Assembly (NCBI GenBank): GCA_030066195.1
Contig: JASJCB010000093.1
Coordinates: 1 to 42,716 of the forward strand
Source of the DNA: Acidobacteriota bacterium
GTDB lineage: Bacteria > Acidobacteriota > Holophagae > Acanthopleuribacterales > Acanthopleuribacteraceae
DNA length: 42,716 nt
Reading direction: 5' to 3'
Below are positions 1-7,375 of the stretch, piece after piece. Numbering within the stretch: position 1 is the stretch's first letter; the number at the start of each line of letters is the position of its first letter. Below the pieces are notes generated by a model. The model did no database searches. It had not been told where the DNA came from and saw only the letters and a list, made by a program, of their open reading frames with translations. A program made the translations under genes and the position numbers.

Positions 1-959
1 TCCAGATATTCCATCCACATCGCGTAGATGTTGCCCTTTTCACCGGTTTCAAATTGAAGAATCTCGCGAATGTTTTCCTTGGAAGTAAGGTCCTTGCGTG
101 GGTATTGGCTTCTGAAGGTTCGGGCGATATAGTAGGTGTCACGGTGACAGGCTTGCACCATATAGGCGGCCGTTTCGTCGCTGACCTCTTGCCGCAGGAC
201 CGTAGAATAATTGTACACTGCGGCAAAGGCTTCATCGGTGGTCAACGGCTCCAGGTAATAGTGGTCGTAGCTGTCCCTGACAATTTTGGAGAGCTTACCG
301 ATATAACTGCCGGTAATGATTTGCGGAGAGACCTTGCTGGAGCCGGTGCGCTGGTAGAAGGAGCCAAGTTTGGCCGGGACCTTCAGGTCGTCTTTGACAA
401 AGGCGCGATCTTCGAGAAATTGGAACTCGTCGATGATTTGGATGATGCGCTCATCTTTAACAGAAGAGATGGAATGACCCAGTTCGCGGGCCAACTCCCA
501 GGCAAGCTCCGACTGCTCTTTGACCACATACGACTGCATCTCGTCCACAATCCGCGAAAGAAAGGTGTCGCCGGCTATTTCTTTTGCCAGTTGGTCTACC
601 AAAAGCGGTGTGCGAATCAGCCCGGGATCGCGTCTTTTAAAACCCAGGTACTGACTGAACAGAGAGGTGAATAGACGAACGGAAAAATCAAGCTGCGTCG
701 TCGGTTCTTCGTCGATGCAGATATAGAAGGGAATGATCTTGGGGTCGTTTTGGGTGTAGAGAATATTGAAGAGGCGTTGCACCAGTGCGGTTTTACCCCG
801 CCGCTTGCGGGCGAGAATGACGTGGGATTGGCTCAGCTTCCGCTTTGCTTCCGAGGCCCAGTTCAGAAAATAGGCAAGATCTTCATGACGTCCGGTGAAC
901 AATTCCGGTATGCCGATTTCTTCTTCAAGTGCCTCTTCGGGAAGGTCATGGGTCATCAT
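1..959 (-). CDS. AAA/archaeal-type ATPase, C-terminus beyond window edge
   Basis: Reading the complement from 959 gives an uninterrupted frame of 319 codons that runs off the left edge. It begins MMTHDLPEEALEEEIG. A P-loop variant lies near residue 50 (ARKRRGKTALVQR) and a Walker B-like segment near residue 175 (IIQIIDEFQF). The form RxGKT plus hhhhDEF resembles the archaeal ATPase_2 / STAND-like P-loop family, known to bind ATP, often in poorly characterised DNA- or defence-linked roles. The start ATG at 959 (or the adjacent ATG at 956) follows GAGGTGG at a suitable distance. There is no signal peptide, so a cytoplasmic location is expected. The C-terminal part, which would name the subfamily, is not in the window. 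ATPase assignment is fairly safe; the biological role is unknown. Confidence 0.75.
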   Translation of the reverse strand, partial: MMTHDLPEEALEEEIGIPELFTGRHEDLAYFLNWASEAKRKLSQSHVILARKRRGKTALVQRLFNILYTQNDPKIIPFYICIDEEPTTQLDFSVRLFTSLFSQYLGFKRRDPGLIRTPLLVDQLAKEIAGDTFLSRIVDEMQSYVVKEQSELAWELARELGHSISSVKDERIIQIIDEFQFLEDRAFVKDDLKVPAKLGSFYQRTGSSKVSPQIITGSYIGKLSKIVRDSYDHYYLEPLTTDEAFAAVYNYSTVLRQEVSDETAAYMVQACHRDTYYIARTFRSQYPRKDLTSKENIREILQFETGEKGNIYAMWMEYL

Positions 960-1373
960 GGCGCCACCTCATCTGAATTCTACAACGTAGCGGTCCGTTC
1001 ACCAAGTCCCCGCTGGGGAGCGGCTTCGGCTTGCACGGCCGGGAGCCGGTATATCACGACGCTTGACAAACCACAAACCGAGGATAGGCCGAGTGTGGTC
1101 TTCCCCCGTTTTCCTGGACAGCATAACAAGAGAATGCCAGGAAGGAACGCGCTTGATCAAGTGGCAGGAGTTGAACGGCTGTGGAGGAAGAATACACAGC
1201 GCCCCCCGGGGATGGAAATGAACGGTTCGATGGGCTGACCGACCTCATCGACATGGAGGTCCGGAGCAGTCATCAATGGGGGATAAAGGGACGGCTCCCC
1301 GGCCTGATCAGGCGATGTTGCGTGGGAGTAATAATGACGAAGAAGGCGAGAAGAAAATATACCGCGGAGGGTA
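960..1373. other. intergenic stretch, no convincing gene
   Basis: About 410 bases between the ATPase start and the end of the first opine dehydrogenase. Short frames exist on both strands but have low-complexity Arg/Pro/Ser translations, no ribosome site and mutual overlap, so I do not call them. A perfect 12-base palindrome, GCCTGATCAGGC, sits at 1302-1313, preceded by a GGGG/CCCC pairing. It lies about 60 bases past the dehydrogenase stop on the minus strand and may act in transcript end formation, but it has no T-run. Confidence 0.5.
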
Positions 1374-2588
1374 CTAATCGACGATGCCCTCGAGGGTTTC
1401 GATGCCGTAGACCGGCGGGATCCCGGAGCGGAAGCGACCGGCCAGGCTCTCACTTTCGGTCAACAGCTTGCCGTTTTCGATATAGGTTTCGCCGCGGATT
1501 TCCTGGGCCCACTCGATGATCGCGTCCATCGTCGGAACCTCGAGGTCCATCTTCTCGGCCATCCACTTGGCGATGCAAACCCCGTAGGAGATGTCGTCGG
1601 CGAAGAAGCGGTGCTCGGTGTCGATCACCCACTCGCCGGATTCGAGCTGTTTCGTCGGCGGCATGATGGCGCCCAGGGTCTTCGAGGTCGTGAAGGACTC
1701 GCGTATACAGATATTCTCTGACTGATACGCCAGCCGTTCCAGGTTCAAGTAATCGAGCATATAGGTAAAGTCGTGCTCTGGAAAACGCCGGCGGATCCCG
1801 TCGCGAACGAGGGAATATTCGGTGTCGAGGTCATGCATGATGTCGGTCGAGAGCTGGTCGAAATCGCGATAAAAGTAAGGGATGTCCTCCTTGCGCGACC
1901 AGCGACCTCCATAACGGCGGTAGAGACCCAGGCAGCGGGCGGGATGGATGATCTGGTTGTCGACCGACAGGGTCAGCGACAGGAAGCTGTCCGAGAGCCG
2001 AAAGGCGCCCGTGCCCAGCCATTGCTCGCAGATGGGGCCGAAAAAGATCTCGTTCAACTCCTCGAAGCGGTCACGGGGGGAGACCGCCGCAATGTTGACC
2101 TCCTTACAGCCGTAGGTCACACCGATCCGGCCATACTCGCGCACCCGGCAGATCCAGGGGATGAGCCCGACGGCAAAGGTCGTGACGTTGGTGAGCTCAT
2201 GCTCCCTAGCGACCTCTTCGACCATCCAGTTGAAGCCCGCCTGGCCGTAGATCGTCCCGACATAGACGTCACGGTCGTGGCTGAGATAGGGTGCCAGAGT
2301 CGCCAGCAACGGACGGTAGGTGAAGACCGGCATGCAGAGGACGACGACGTCGCTCTCCGGGATCAACGCGGACGGATCGCTCGACACCTTGTCGACGCGG
2401 CCCGTGAACGTCTTCAAGAGATGTTCGTCGACCGACTGGAGCTGAACCTCGATTTCCTCGGACCATTCGTCCGGGTGGCGCGCCAGCACCTGAACCCGGT
2501 GCCCCGCACCGGACAGAAAGGGGATGAGGACGTGGGCGCTGGACCCGTCTCCGACGATTGTCACGACTCGCGATGGATTAGTTGACAC
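1374..2588 (-). CDS. opine (octopine/nopaline) dehydrogenase-like protein, copy 1
   Basis: 404-aa NAD(P)-dependent oxidoreductase of the octopine/nopaline dehydrogenase family. These enzymes reductively join an amino acid amine to a 2-oxo acid, or run the reverse reaction. An N-terminal Rossmann fold is seen at residues 7-40 (VVTIVGDGSSAHVL), then strand motifs around ESDVVVLCMP, a YVGTIYGQAGFNWM segment, and the family-type LIPWICR stretch leading into an alpha-helical substrate domain. The start is GTG with AAAGGA 8 bases upstream. It is about 87% identical (hand count) to the next gene upstream, at 2762-3970, and has its own promoter copy at 2648-2676. The nucleotide-binding loop is GDGSSAH here and GGGASAH in copy 2. 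No metallophore genes (nicotianamine-synthase-like or transporter) are adjacent, so the substrate cannot be named. Confidence 0.82.
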   Translation of the reverse strand: MSTNPSRVVTIVGDGSSAHVLIPFLSGAGHRVQVLARHPDEWSEEIEVQLQSVDEHLLKTFTGRVDKVSSDPSALIPESDVVVLCMPVFTYRPLLATLAPYLSHDRDVYVGTIYGQAGFNWMVEEVAREHELTNVTTFAVGLIPWICRVREYGRIGVTYGCKEVNIAAVSPRDRFEELNEIFFGPICEQWLGTGAFRLSDSFLSLTLSVDNQIIHPARCLGLYRRYGGRWSRKEDIPYFYRDFDQLSTDIMHDLDTEYSLVRDGIRRRFPEHDFTYMLDYLNLERLAYQSENICIRESFTTSKTLGAIMPPTKQLESGEWVIDTEHRFFADDISYGVCIAKWMAEKMDLEVPTMDAIIEWAQEIRGETYIENGKLLTESESLAGRFRSGIPPVYGIETLEGIVD

Positions 2589-2647
2589 GGTTTGGTTCCT
2601 TTATCCGATTGTCTCGAACCAATGGACGGTCATCGAGGCTTCGGCAA

Positions 2648-2676
2648 ATTCTGCCACGTGGGTGGCGGAGCGTCAA
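2648..2676 (-). promoter_or_regulatory. sigma70-type promoter of opine dehydrogenase copy 1
   Basis: On the minus strand TTGACG (2676-2671) is followed after exactly 17 bases by CAGAAT (2653-2648), about 60 bases before the GTG start. The same boxes and spacing recur upstream of copy 2, and the surrounding bases are conserved between the copies, which supports function. Confidence 0.5.
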
Positions 2677-2699
2677 GTGGTTCGTAATGGCAGGAGATA

Positions 2700-2740
2700 G
2701 GCCGGCGGAAGCCGCCGGCCGCCTCGAGCCTCCGGCTCGA
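2700..2740. terminator. two tandem GC-rich hairpins after opine dehydrogenase copy 2
   Basis: GGCCGGCGG/CCGCCGGCC (2700-2708 and 2712-2720, 3-base loop) lies next to TCGAGCC/GGCTCGA (2724-2730 and 2734-2740, 3-base loop). Both stems are perfect. On the minus strand they start about 22 bases past the stop of the 2762-3970 gene. There is no T-run, so they may be an RNA-stabilising or REP-like element rather than a true intrinsic terminator. They separate the two paralogues and are not duplicated. Confidence 0.45.
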
Positions 2741-2761
2741 CATCTCAAGCTTGACATGACA

Positions 2762-3970
2762 CTAGTCGACGATGCCCGCGAGGGTTTCGATGCCGTAGAC
2801 CGGTGGAATTCCCGAGCGGAAGCGGCCGGCCAGGCTCTCGCTTTCGGTCAGCAGCTTGCCGTTTTCGATATAGGTTTCGCCGCGGATTTCCTGGACCCAT
2901 TCGATGATCGCGTCCATCGTCGGAACCTCGAGATCCATCTTTTCGGCCATCCACTTGGCGATGCAAACCCCGTAGGAGACGTCGTCGGAGAAAAACCGGT
3001 GACCGGTGTCGATCACCCACTCGCCGGATTCGAGCCCTTTCGTCGGCGGTTTGATGGCACCCAGAGTCCTCGACGTCGTGAAGGACTTGCGGATGTCGCT
3101 GTTCTCAGACTGATACGACAGCCGTTCCATGCTCAAGTAGTCGAGCATGTAAGTGAAACGGTGATCCGGAAAACGCCGGCGGATCCCGTTGCGAACGAGG
3201 GAATAGTCGGCGTCGAGGTCATGCATGATGTCGGCCGAGAGATCGTCGAAATCGCGATAAAAGTAAGGGATGTCTTCCCTGCGCGACCAGCGGCCGCCAT
3301 AACGGCGGTAGAGACCAAGGCAGCGAGAGGGGTGGATGATCTGGTTGTCGACCGACAGGGTCAGCGACAGGAAGCTGTCCGAGGGCCGGAAGGCGCCCTT
3401 GCCCAGCCATTGCTCGCAGATGGCGCCGAAGAAGATCTCGTTCAGGTCGTCGAAGCGGTCACGGGGTGAGACCGCCGCGACGTTGACCTCCTTACAGCCG
3501 TAGGTCACACCGACCCGTCCATACTCGATCACCCGGCAGATCCAGGGGATAAGCCCGACGGCAAAGGTCGTGACGTTGGTGAGCCCATGCTCCCTGGTGA
3601 CCTCTTCGACCATCCAGTTGAAGCCGGCCTGACCGTAGATCGTCCCGACATAGACGTTACGGTCGCGGCTGAGATGGGGCGCCAGACTCGCCAGCGACGG
3701 ACGGTAGGTGAAGACCGGCATGCAGAGGACGACGACGTCGCTCTCCGGGATCACATCGGACGGATCGCTCGATACCTTGGCGAGGCGGCCTGTGAACGTC
3801 TTCAGGAGATCCTCGTCGATCGACTGGAGCTGAAGCTCGACTTCCTTGGACCAGTCGTCCGGCCGGCGCGTCAGCATCTGGACCCTGTGCCCCGCACCAG
3901 ACAGAAAGGGGATGAGAACGTGGGCGCTGGCGCCGCCTCCAACGATTGTCACAACTCGCGACGTTGACAC
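2762..3970 (-). CDS. opine (octopine/nopaline) dehydrogenase-like protein, copy 2
   Basis: 402-aa paralogue of the adjacent 1374-2588 gene. The architecture is the same: Rossmann domain with VVTIVGGGASAHVL at residues 5-18, ESDVVVLCMPVF, YVGTIYGQAGFNWM, LIPWICR, then the helical C-terminal domain ending in GIPPVYGIETL. The glycine pattern GGGAS is closer to the usual GxGxxx than in copy 1. The GTG start is preceded by AAAAGGA. About 53 substitutions separate the copies, clustered in the variable surface-like stretches around residues 35-75 and 260-310, while the cofactor and C-terminal segments are nearly identical. This looks like a retained duplication rather than decay. The two genes may prefer different amino or keto substrates, which is inference. 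Hairpins at 2700-2740 separate its 3' end from the promoter region of copy 1. Confidence 0.82.
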   Translation of the reverse strand: MSTSRVVTIVGGGASAHVLIPFLSGAGHRVQMLTRRPDDWSKEVELQLQSIDEDLLKTFTGRLAKVSSDPSDVIPESDVVVLCMPVFTYRPSLASLAPHLSRDRNVYVGTIYGQAGFNWMVEEVTREHGLTNVTTFAVGLIPWICRVIEYGRVGVTYGCKEVNVAAVSPRDRFDDLNEIFFGAICEQWLGKGAFRPSDSFLSLTLSVDNQIIHPSRCLGLYRRYGGRWSRREDIPYFYRDFDDLSADIMHDLDADYSLVRNGIRRRFPDHRFTYMLDYLSMERLSYQSENSDIRKSFTTSRTLGAIKPPTKGLESGEWVIDTGHRFFSDDVSYGVCIAKWMAEKMDLEVPTMDAIIEWVQEIRGETYIENGKLLTESESLAGRFRSGIPPVYGIETLAGIVD

Positions 3971-4046
3971 GGGTTAGTTCCTTTTGATCGGCTCGATTCG
4001 ATGGATTGAACAATCGGGACAGGGCGCTCCGCCGAGTCTTTGGCAA

Positions 4047-4075
4047 ATTCTGACATGTGGGTGGTGGAACGTCAA
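4047..4075 (-). promoter_or_regulatory. sigma70-type promoter of opine dehydrogenase copy 2
   Basis: TTGACG (4075-4070), 17-base spacer, CAGAAT (4052-4047) on the minus strand, giving a predicted 5' leader of about 70 bases. Boxes and spacing match those at 2648-2676, and flanking sequence (TTTGCCA downstream, CCTGCC upstream) is also shared. Confidence 0.5.
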
Positions 4076-4093
4076 GGGACTCGTGACGGCAGG

Positions 4094-4695
4094 GGTGAAT
4101 TTGAGCGGTTCCGGAACTTTCTCACGGTTGCGGTGAGATTCCGGGCTTCGAGGTTCGATATTTGCCGCCTACAAGGGCACGGTTCATCCCCACGCGTGCG
4201 AAAGGTGCGAAGGATAACATCCAAGCCATTGAAAAAAAGTGACTACGAGAAAAACTACTTGCCGTAATCGTGCCGGCGTCGGTTGGGGTGATAGTGGGTG
4301 GGAGTCCCGATTCCGCCGTTAAAAATCTGGGTGTCCGTGCAATAAAAACCGTCGTATTCCCGTGCCATGGATTGGCATGTTAAGTACTTGGGAAGCCGGT
4401 CTTAGACTGGATCTACGCGTTTCACTGCTGTGCAAATAGGTGTACGATTTGGGAGCAAAATGGAATTGCTGATCTCCGAATGCGGCGATTTCCCGGCGCC
4501 TGATACTTGAAAGGCCGTGAGAAGAAATTTCTTCCACGGCCCTTTCATATCAGAGAAAACAAATTTTTGGTGATGGGTATGATTGAGGAACGGTCCCTCG
4601 TTCAAAGAGCGTCTGTCTTCTCTAACCCATCAAACGAAACGCATTTGAAAAGGTATGAGAAAAATCACCTTTTATATCTGTTCGGGAATAAAAAA
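4094..4695. other. intergenic region with no gene seen
   Basis: About 600 bases with lower GC than the flanks and only short, implausible frames. Its one clear structure is the long inverted repeat at 4500-4553. I see no RNA gene or promoter I would defend. Confidence 0.5.
4500..4553. repeat. 54-base near-perfect inverted repeat (long hairpin)
   Basis: The arms pair as CTGATA, TGAAAGG, CCGTG, GAAGAAA against their complements, interrupted only by a 2-base insert (CT), a G and a one-base A bulge. The centre is AAATTT. It stands alone between the opine dehydrogenase promoter and the small membrane gene, about 140 bases past that gene's stop on the minus strand. It could be a bidirectional terminator, a small hairpin RNA or a miniature mobile repeat. 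No T-run directly follows. Confidence 0.6.
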
Positions 4696-4839
4696 CTAGA
4701 CCAGCAGTTGGAGGGCGCTGTAAAAAGCGGCCAACGAAAGGGACATTCCGGCCAACACTGCCAAGGCGCGTTTTCTTTTCAGCTCACGATCTTCTTTTGC
4801 CTTGGCGGCAACGACTACTTTGGAAACGGGTCTTTTCAT
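4696..4839 (-). CDS. 47-aa single-pass membrane protein
   Basis: Begins MKRPVSKVVVAAKAKEDR. The first 25 residues are rich in Lys and Arg; the rest (ALAVLAGMSLSLAAFYSALQLL) is one hydrophobic helix ending at the C-terminus. By the positive-inside rule the N-terminus should face the cytoplasm. I chose the ATG at 4839 because GGAGGAAGCTC lies directly upstream; the longer frame starting at 4878 would bury this ribosome site. I do not recognise the family. Its size and layout resemble small membrane regulators or stabilisers, but nothing in the context fixes a role. The divergent neighbour is the lipoprotein peptidase at 5169. Confidence 0.6.
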   Translation of the reverse strand: MKRPVSKVVVAAKAKEDRELKRKRALAVLAGMSLSLAAFYSALQLLV

Positions 4840-5168
4840 GAGCTTCCTCCGGGAACTTGATGGTGTGGCCGAGACCAACTGCCTTACATCAGTCTAACAT
4901 AGCCTATCGTTTCTTGGGATGGGAAACTTGACCCCTACCCTTCGGGCGACGGCGATGCAGGGCCGTAACTTATTTATACGTTAGCTTTTTAGGTTTGGGT
5001 TTCTTTTCGCTCGCGATCCGTCATGCGGATGTGTGGAAACACCGCGAAACAGTTGATGATCGGGACAAAATCGTCAGTTCGACTCCGGTTTCTGCAAACT
5101 TGACACCGTTTTTTTACGACTAAGAGGGAGAGAGTACGTCCTTCTGCATGGATTTTAGGAGAAAAAGC
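4840..5168. other. divergent intergenic region
   Basis: About 330 bases between the small membrane gene (-) and the lipoprotein peptidase (+), so it must hold promoters for both. A TTGACA occurs at about 5100-5106, but no good -10 box sits at 16-18 bases from it. I do not assign promoters here. Confidence 0.35.
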
Positions 5169-7298
5169 ATGAATCGATTTTTCATTTGCGCGGCGGTCCT
5201 GATGCTGGGCCTGAGCGCGTGTAAACAACCGGGTCCCACAGCCGACACGGATCGACCCGTACCGCCCAAGGCTGCCGTGAAGCCGCATCAGTTGGAAAAA
5301 CACGGCCATGTGCGCACTGACAACTATTACTGGCTCCGTGAACGGGAAAACCCCGAGGTCATCAGTTACCTGGAAGCCGAAAACGAATACACCGAAAAGA
5401 TGACCGCGCATACCAAATCGCTGCAAGACAAACTTTTCGAAGAGTTGAAAGGTCGCGTCAAGCAAGACGACAGTTCCGTACCCTTCTTCAAGAACGGTTA
5501 CTGGTACTACACCCGCTACGAGGAGGGCAAGCAGTACCCCGTCCGCTGTCGCAAAAAAGGCAGCCTGGACGCGCCGGAGGAAATTTTGCTTGACGGCAAC
5601 GCCATGGCGGAGGGCCACGGGTATTTCAATATCCGAGGCGTTTCGATCAGCGATAACAACGAGTTGATGGCCTTCGGCACCGACACCAGGGGCCGCCGCA
5701 TCTACGACCTGCAGGTCAAGAACCTGAAAACCGGCGAAATCCTGCCCGACAAGATTACGGACGTCACACCCAATGTGGTTTGGGCCGCCGATAATCAGAC
5801 CCTGTTTTACACGCGTCAGGACCCGGAAACCCTGCGTTGGTATCAGATCTACCGACACAAATTGGGCACCCCGCGAGATCAGGATGTGCTGGTATACGAG
5901 GAAAAGGACGTCACCTTCCGCACAGGCATCAGCCGCACCCGTTCCAACCGGTACCTGATCATCGGCAGTTGGCAAACGCTTTCCTCCGAATCCCGAATCC
6001 TGGAAGCCGATCAACCGGAAGGCGAATTCCGCGTCTTCCATCCGCGGCAACGGGACCTGCAATACGGGGTTTCTCACCTGGGCGACAAGTTCTATATTCG
6101 CACCAACCTCGATGCGAAAAACTTCCGTCTGATGGCGACGCCGGTGGGTAAAACCGGCTTGAAGAATTGGACGGAAGTGATTCCCCATCGGTCCGATGTC
6201 TTTTTCGGCGGCTTCACTCTCTTCAAGGATCACCTGGTCTTGGAAGAACGAAGCAACGGCCTGGACATGATGCGCATCAAACGTTGGGACGGCAGCGACG
6301 ATCACTACCTGGACTACGGCGAACCGACCTACACCACCTGGTCGAGCAGCAATCCCGAGATCGACAGTACGGTTCTACGCTACGGTTACAGCTCCATGAC
6401 CACGCCTGATTCCATCTTCGATTACGATATGAACGGCAAGCAGAAAACCCTCAAGAAGCAGGAAGAGGTGCTGGGCGGTTTCAATTCGGCCGATTACAAG
6501 ACCGAACGCATCATGGGTAAGGCCCGCGACGGTGTCGAGGTGCCCATTTCGGTGGTCTACCACAAGGAATTGTTCCGGCAGGGCGAAAACCCGTTGCTGC
6601 TTTACGCCTACGGCAGTTACGGGGCTTCCATGTCCGCCTCCTTCGATTCGAGCCGGCTGTCCCTGCTCGACCGCGGCTTCGTTTACGCCCTCGCCCATAT
6701 CCGCGGCGGCCAGGAGATGGGCCGGCATTGGTATGAAGACGGGAAACTGCTGAAGAAGAAAAATACCTTTACCGACTTTATCGACTGCGCCAAACACCTG
6801 GCCGCTCAGAAGTACGGGCACCCCGATAAGCTGTTCGCCATGGGCGGCAGCGCCGGCGGATTGCTGGTGGGCGCCGTGTTGAACATGGAGCCCACCCTTT
6901 TCAAAGGGGTCATGGCCGCGGTTCCCTTCGTGGACGTGGTCACCACCATGTTGGACGAGAGCATCCCCTTGACTACCGGTGAATGGGACGAGTGGGGCGA
7001 CCCCAACGACAAGACCTATTACGACTACATGCTGTCCTACTCCCCTTACGATCAGGTAGGGGCCAAGGACTACACCAACCTGCTGGTCACCACGGGTCTT
7101 CACGATTCGCAGGTACAGTACTGGGAACCCGCCAAATGGGTGGCCAAACTGCGTGCCATGAAGACCGACGACAACAAGCTCCTGCTGAAGACCGACATGA
7201 GCAGCGGGCATGGCGGCGCCTCCGGCCGCTTCGATCGTTTCCGTCAGCGCGCCTTCTACATGGCCTTCCTCCTGGACCTGGCCGGGGTCAGCGAATAA
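5169..7298 (+). CDS. ptrB: oligopeptidase B (S9A), lipoprotein form
   Basis: 709-aa serine oligopeptidase of the prolyl oligopeptidase family. It matches the oligopeptidase B (protease II) signature: HGHVRTDNYYWLRE near the mature N-terminus, then a beta-propeller, then the alpha/beta-hydrolase domain. The catalytic triad reads as Ser561 (GGSAGG), Asp646 (LHDSQVQYWEP) and His681 (SGHGG). The spacings of 85 and 35 residues equal those of E. coli protease II, which cleaves after Lys/Arg in short peptides. Unlike the usual cytosolic enzyme, it starts MNRFFICAAVLMLGLSAC, a lipoprotein signal with lipobox Cys, so it should be membrane-anchored outside the cytoplasm. The start at 5169 follows AGGAG; the in-frame ATG at 5148 would disrupt the signal peptide. 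A second, signal-less paralogue lies at 18930-20960. Confidence 0.9.
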   Translation: MNRFFICAAVLMLGLSACKQPGPTADTDRPVPPKAAVKPHQLEKHGHVRTDNYYWLRERENPEVISYLEAENEYTEKMTAHTKSLQDKLFEELKGRVKQDDSSVPFFKNGYWYYTRYEEGKQYPVRCRKKGSLDAPEEILLDGNAMAEGHGYFNIRGVSISDNNELMAFGTDTRGRRIYDLQVKNLKTGEILPDKITDVTPNVVWAADNQTLFYTRQDPETLRWYQIYRHKLGTPRDQDVLVYEEKDVTFRTGISRTRSNRYLIIGSWQTLSSESRILEADQPEGEFRVFHPRQRDLQYGVSHLGDKFYIRTNLDAKNFRLMATPVGKTGLKNWTEVIPHRSDVFFGGFTLFKDHLVLEERSNGLDMMRIKRWDGSDDHYLDYGEPTYTTWSSSNPEIDSTVLRYGYSSMTTPDSIFDYDMNGKQKTLKKQEEVLGGFNSADYKTERIMGKARDGVEVPISVVYHKELFRQGENPLLLYAYGSYGASMSASFDSSRLSLLDRGFVYALAHIRGGQEMGRHWYEDGKLLKKKNTFTDFIDCAKHLAAQKYGHPDKLFAMGGSAGGLLVGAVLNMEPTLFKGVMAAVPFVDVVTTMLDESIPLTTGEWDEWGDPNDKTYYDYMLSYSPYDQVGAKDYTNLLVTTGLHDSQVQYWEPAKWVAKLRAMKTDDNKLLLKTDMSSGHGGASGRFDRFRQRAFYMAFLLDLAGVSE

Positions 7299-7306
7299 GT
7301 CACGTT

Positions 7307-7349
7307 GTCGGGCGGCAGGAAGGGCCGTGTGCTTTTCTTGCCACCCGAC
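7307..7349. terminator. terminator-like hairpin after the lipoprotein peptidase
   Basis: Fifteen-base arms (7307-7321 and 7335-7349) pair fully if two G-U pairs are allowed. The hairpin begins 8 bases past the peptidase stop. There is no T-run after it, so efficiency is uncertain. Confidence 0.45.
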
Positions 7350-7375
7350 GCCCGTGCTTCGATTAGAATAAGCCC

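Larger units (their letters stand above)
1374..2694 (-). repeat. tandem segmental duplication, unit 1 (gene plus promoter)
   Basis: DNA similarity to unit 2 covers the whole coding sequence and about 100 bases upstream, ending near the shared GGCAGG at 2689-2694. Confidence 0.7.
2762..4093 (-). repeat. tandem segmental duplication, unit 2 (gene plus promoter)
   Basis: Partner of the 1374-2694 unit, in the same orientation. Similarity stops just beyond GGCAGG at 4088-4093. The 67-base spacer with the two hairpins (2695-2761) is not duplicated. Confidence 0.7.

Noticed and set aside
54..1238. Two plus-strand frames (206 and 162 codons) at the left edge
   Set aside because: They lie opposite the minus-strand ATPase, which has Walker motifs and a ribosome site and is missed by simple frame lists only because it runs off the window.
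4040..4267. 75-codon plus-strand frame
   Set aside because: Overlaps the conserved promoter of opine dehydrogenase copy 2; basic, low-quality translation and no ribosome site.
4989..6305. 438-codon minus-strand frame opposite the lipoprotein peptidase
   Set aside because: Shadow of the oligopeptidase B coding strand; similar shadow frames appear opposite the second copy.
7307..7349. Canonical rho-independent terminator
   Set aside because: The stem is good but no T-run follows it; kept only as terminator-like.
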